Shown: positions 61,403 to 64,000 of the stretch, piece after piece
Layout of the letters: each line of letters opens with the position of its first letter
Numbering within the stretch: the stretch's first letter is position 1
From: Gracilibacillus massiliensis
GTDB taxonomy: Bacteria; Bacillota; Bacilli; Bacillales; Amphibacillaceae
Direction: 5' to 3'
NCBI RefSeq assembly: GCF_001458115.1
Contig: NZ_CZRP01000011.1
Location: forward strand, 124,001-188,000
Length of the DNA: 64,000 nt
Notes under the pieces: model-generated
Databases searched by the model: none
What the model was told of the DNA's origin: nothing
The model's input: the letters and a program-made list of their open reading frames with translations, nothing else
Made by a program: the position numbers and the translations under genes

Positions 61403-62863
61403 TCATGCTTTAGGCGGTTGCTTTAATTCCTCTCCATTTTTACCTTGATAACGTAGGCCCCACCCTGTAAGTGCTGCGATTAGCATTACAATTACTAGGA
61501 ACCATCCTTGAAACACAAATGGAAAAACGGCCGTCGGTGAAACAACAGGCAACCATTGATAGGTTTCTTGCATCATAGAAATTGTGGACCAGCCAAGTAA
61601 AACCGGTGCGCCCCAAGGAAAAATATAACCGAGTGCAGATGTAATGGCATCCAGCATATTTGCTCTACGGTAACTATGAATCTTGTACTTTTCTCCGATT
61701 TCTCGTACAAAAGGAGCAGCGGCAATTTCAGCTGCTGTATTAATCGTGATCGCACTATTTAGTAATGCAACAATTGCCCAAATCGAAACTTCAGCTCTTT
61801 TTACAGAGTTTTTAATCCATTTGACTAATGTAGATGTGATAACATCCATTGTTCCACCTAAACGTAATAAATGCGCTGCGGCGACAATTAACAGAATGAG
61901 GATCGCCATATTCATGTAACCGACAATTCCGTTAATCAGCGCTCCTTCCACAATAGTGTCCGAATCAGGATTAAAACGAATCACATCACTGAACGTCCCG
62001 ACTGGAAAAAGTACTAACATTAATACTGCCACTAAAATGCCCCACGTTAGGGATGTAATAATGTGATGTCCAGAAATCGCTAGAAACAAGACAATAATAA
62101 AAGGTATCAGCATCAAAAGTCCATTTGGGCTTGTGGTGGCTTCTAAACTATTTTGATTTTCAAAAGAACCACCACCACCAAAAATGACGAATAAAATAAG
62201 TGTAGGGATCGCTGCAGAAACAGCATACTTAAATCGACTACGGACAACTCCAGGTACATCCGCACCTTGGGTGGTTGCTGAAACGATCGTGGTGTCAGAT
62301 ACAGGTGCAAGGTTGTCCCCAAATACTGCACCAGCTAGGATCGCTGCGAATAAAATTGTCGGATCAGCTCCTGTTGCTACTCCAGCTGGGAACATTAATG
62401 TACAGAAAGCAACTGTTGTTCCATACCCTGTTCCAACTGCTGTTGAGAAGATAGCTGCTAATATAAAAGTTAAACCTACGAAAAGTCCACCTGTAAATCC
62501 AGTGATGGTACCAATCCATACCAGACCTTCAACAAGTCCACCAACCTGAAGCACTTGAGCAAACATACCGGCATAAAACCATGCCACCATTGCTATCACG
62601 CCTATTGGCTGAGCTAATCCTTCAAATAATCCTTGGGCATAATCCGCCCATTTACTTTTCGAAAAGAATAAACCTAAAGTAATCCCGAAAATAGCCCCTA
62701 AAACGAGTCCAATTTCAGAAGATAATTGCAATACACTCGTAGTTATCGCCCATATTACAAAAACTAATAACGGAATAGCTGCGCCAAAAGCACCTAAACG
62801 GAAGTCCAATTTATTTATTTTAGAACTGCCTGTTGCACGTGAAAGTTCACCTTCTTGTTGCAT
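61403..62863 (-). CDS. NhaC family Na+/H+ antiporter
   Basis: A 486-residue membrane protein with about 12 segments of the NhaC superfamily (Na_H_antiporter). Conserved stretches: GTGYGTTVAFCTLMFPAGVA, AGAVFGDNLAPVSDTTIVSA, TINTAAEIAAAPFVREIGEK and YIFPWGAPVLLGWS. It exchanges cytoplasmic sodium or an organic anion for protons; malate/lactate or arginine/ornithine exchange also exists in the family, so the substrate remains open. GAAGGAGGATTTAT precedes the ATG. Confidence 0.88.
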   Translation of the reverse strand: MQQEGELSRATGSSKINKLDFRLGAFGAAIPLLVFVIWAITTSVLQLSSEIGLVLGAIFGITLGLFFSKSKWADYAQGLFEGLAQPIGVIAMVAWFYAGMFAQVLQVGGLVEGLVWIGTITGFTGGLFVGLTFILAAIFSTAVGTGYGTTVAFCTLMFPAGVATGADPTILFAAILAGAVFGDNLAPVSDTTIVSATTQGADVPGVVRSRFKYAVSAAIPTLILFVIFGGGGSFENQNSLEATTSPNGLLMLIPFIIVLFLAISGHHIITSLTWGILVAVLMLVLFPVGTFSDVIRFNPDSDTIVEGALINGIVGYMNMAILILLIVAAAHLLRLGGTMDVITSTLVKWIKNSVKRAEVSIWAIVALLNSAITINTAAEIAAAPFVREIGEKYKIHSYRRANMLDAITSALGYIFPWGAPVLLGWSTISMMQETYQWLPVVSPTAVFPFVFQGWFLVIVMLIAALTGWGLRYQGKNGEELKQPPKA

Positions 62864-62980
62864 ATAAATCCTCCTTCAATCAAATAAAAGCCTTAAATAT
62901 TGTAACATATTTAGATCAAAACATAATTGCATTTTTTCATTTTTTGCTGTTTATTCAGTAAGAAATATCATGGGAAGAAA

Positions 62981-63001
62981 AAAACGGAATGATTACGATT
63001 T
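62981..63001. promoter_or_regulatory. Putative Zur box upstream of DUF318-type permease gene
   Basis: AAAACGGAATGATTACGATTT matches the Bacillus Zur operator AAATCGTAATNATTACGATTT at 19 of 21 positions, with a perfect right half. It lies about 80 bp before the start codon, where it would overlap a promoter. Confidence 0.75.
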
Positions 63002-63082
63002 AATCCTGTGATTTACTTCTATTATTAAAAAACGATTCATATAGATATTAATAGATTAGTATATAAAGGAGCAAGTTAAGCT

Positions 63083-64000
63083 ATGAAAAAAAGTGTACCA
63101 TCTATTATTATTGATACGGCAATTTTATTACTATTTGGTATGGTCGTTTATGTAATAGGTTTTAGTGATACCTATAAAATAAATGGCTTATCAAATGATT
63201 TGTATCAGCTCAACACTATATTTTTAAGCATTTTGATTGAAGCTTTACCATTTGTATTAATCGGTGTACTGATCGCCGGATTTATTCAGATGTTTATTAC
63301 AGAAAATCAACTAAAGAAATGGATACCAAAAAATAGGTATGCAGCCATATTTATGAGTTGTGTCGTTGGCGGGTTATTTCCTGCTTGTGAGTGCGGAATA
63401 GTTCCTATTGTCAGGCGTCTGATAGATAAAGGTGTCCCTATTTATGCTGGTGTAGGATTTTTATTAACAGGACCATTGATAAACCCTATTGTTATTTATT
63501 CCACATATATGGCATTCGGAAATGACTTAGAGATGGCTATATTACGGATGGGTGTGGGGTTTATTATTGCCTTGATAATTGCTGTTTTAATCAGTTTCTT
63601 ATTCAAATCCAATCAATTAAAGACAACGACTACCTCCATGACAAGTTGTAATGATCATACAGACCGTCAATCATTGCTTGAAAAATTAGGAAAAACTCTT
63701 ATACATGCGGTAGATGAATTTTTTGATATGGGAAAATATCTTATTATTGGTGCGTTTTTAGCTTCTTTTGTACAAGTTTATGTCTCTACCAATCTGTTAG
63801 TGAGTTTAGGGGATGATCAATTCACGTCGCTTGTAGTGATGATGAGCTTAGCCTATTTGCTTTCATTATGTTCAGAAGCTGATGCATTTATCGGAGCATC
63901 TTTTTCTAGTATATTTCCTAGAAGTGCTATCCTTGGATTCCTTGTTTACGGCCCTATGATCGATTTGAAAAATACTTTGATGATGTTAAGTGTCTTTAAA
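63083..64000 (+). CDS. DUF318/UPF0718-type permease, 3' end outside window
   Basis: The frame runs to the end of the window (306 codons seen, no stop). Several membrane segments alternate with short loops. The family signatures are present: CVVGGLFPACECGIVPIVRR in the first half and SLCSEADAFIGASF in the second, both with Cys near acidic residues that could bind a metal. A cysteine/histidine-containing loop (TSCNDHTDR) separates the halves. These COG0701 permeases often pair with a TIGR03943 protein and a COG0523 GTPase in zinc-responsive loci; the Zur box upstream supports a role in zinc handling. Substrate unproven. AAAGGAG lies 11 bp before the ATG. Confidence 0.82.
   Translation, partial: MKKSVPSIIIDTAILLLFGMVVYVIGFSDTYKINGLSNDLYQLNTIFLSILIEALPFVLIGVLIAGFIQMFITENQLKKWIPKNRYAAIFMSCVVGGLFPACECGIVPIVRRLIDKGVPIYAGVGFLLTGPLINPIVIYSTYMAFGNDLEMAILRMGVGFIIALIIAVLISFLFKSNQLKTTTTSMTSCNDHTDRQSLLEKLGKTLIHAVDEFFDMGKYLIIGAFLASFVQVYVSTNLLVSLGDDQFTSLVVMMSLAYLLSLCSEADAFIGASFSSIFPRSAILGFLVYGPMIDLKNTLMMLSVFK

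Overview
The window is a low-GC chromosomal segment from a Gram-positive, spore-forming member of the Bacillaceae. The evidence is Bacillus-type Shine-Dalgarno sites, many lipoproteins with LAAC-type lipoboxes, a YjcZ-type sporulation peptide, Zur boxes of the Bacillus type, a TPP riboswitch in front of tenA, and nupNOPQ-like and opuA-like operons. The Megaterium-type gas vesicle cluster, the GbsR/OpuA glycine betaine importer and the NhaC-type antiporter point to a salt-tolerant aquatic or saline-soil relative (Gracilibacillus, Oceanobacillus or Virgibacillus would fit). The genus is an inference; no rRNA gene is present.

Layout. 1-2.2 kb: end of an ABC permease, a Zur-controlled ZinT-like lipoprotein and a tiny sporulation peptide. 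2.7-9.2 kb: a 14-gene gas vesicle operon in the order gvpA-P-Q-B-R-N-F-G-L-S-K-J-T-U, in which gvpP and gvpU are each broken by a one-base change in a poly-A run. 9.3-16.4 kb: DegV protein, a large hypothetical, a MerR regulator with its drug ABC exporter, two hypotheticals and a flavin-type stress protein. 16.6-20.8 kb: a decayed dehydrogenase remnant and two MDR-family oxidoreductases, the first carrying an IS1182-type element in its 3' end. 20.9-23.1 kb: TPP riboswitch with tenA and a YlmB-type deformylase, a thiamine pyrimidine salvage unit. 23.5-26.6 kb: two membrane diguanylate cyclases. 27.1-31.9 kb: nucleoside ABC importer. 32.4-38.6 kb: class III fructose bisphosphatase, CYP152-type P450, a 52-bp tandem hairpin array, aldo/keto reductase and two poorly known genes. 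38.7-41 kb: ABC-2 exporter divergent from a MarR regulator. 41-47.5 kb: hydrolase, lipoprotein and gbsR-opuAA-AB-AC. 49.2-56.6 kb: a second ABC exporter, a SurA-like lipoprotein, PAP2 phosphatase, NamA-type ene-reductase, a eukaryotic-type HisA and an MHYT-GGDEF protein. 57.4-62.9 kb: catalase, the MtnU/MtnE methionine salvage pair and an NhaC antiporter. The window ends inside a putative Zur-controlled DUF318-type permease.

The most unusual content is non-coding. A family of about 130-nt palindromes sharing AGCTAACTTT and AAAGTGGATCTTC cores occurs seven times. One copy is a 201-bp unit with 16-bp terminal inverted repeats. The other six form three composite units of about 600-680 bp, each made of two hairpins in opposite orientation, bounded by a shared terminator-like hairpin and related ends. 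One composite has been split by an apparently ORF-less group II intron of about 850 nt, whose boundaries can be read by comparison with the intact copies. Two other arrays stand out: four 52-bp hairpin repeats, and eight CGGGAAT boxes at 21-bp spacing that reverse orientation midway.
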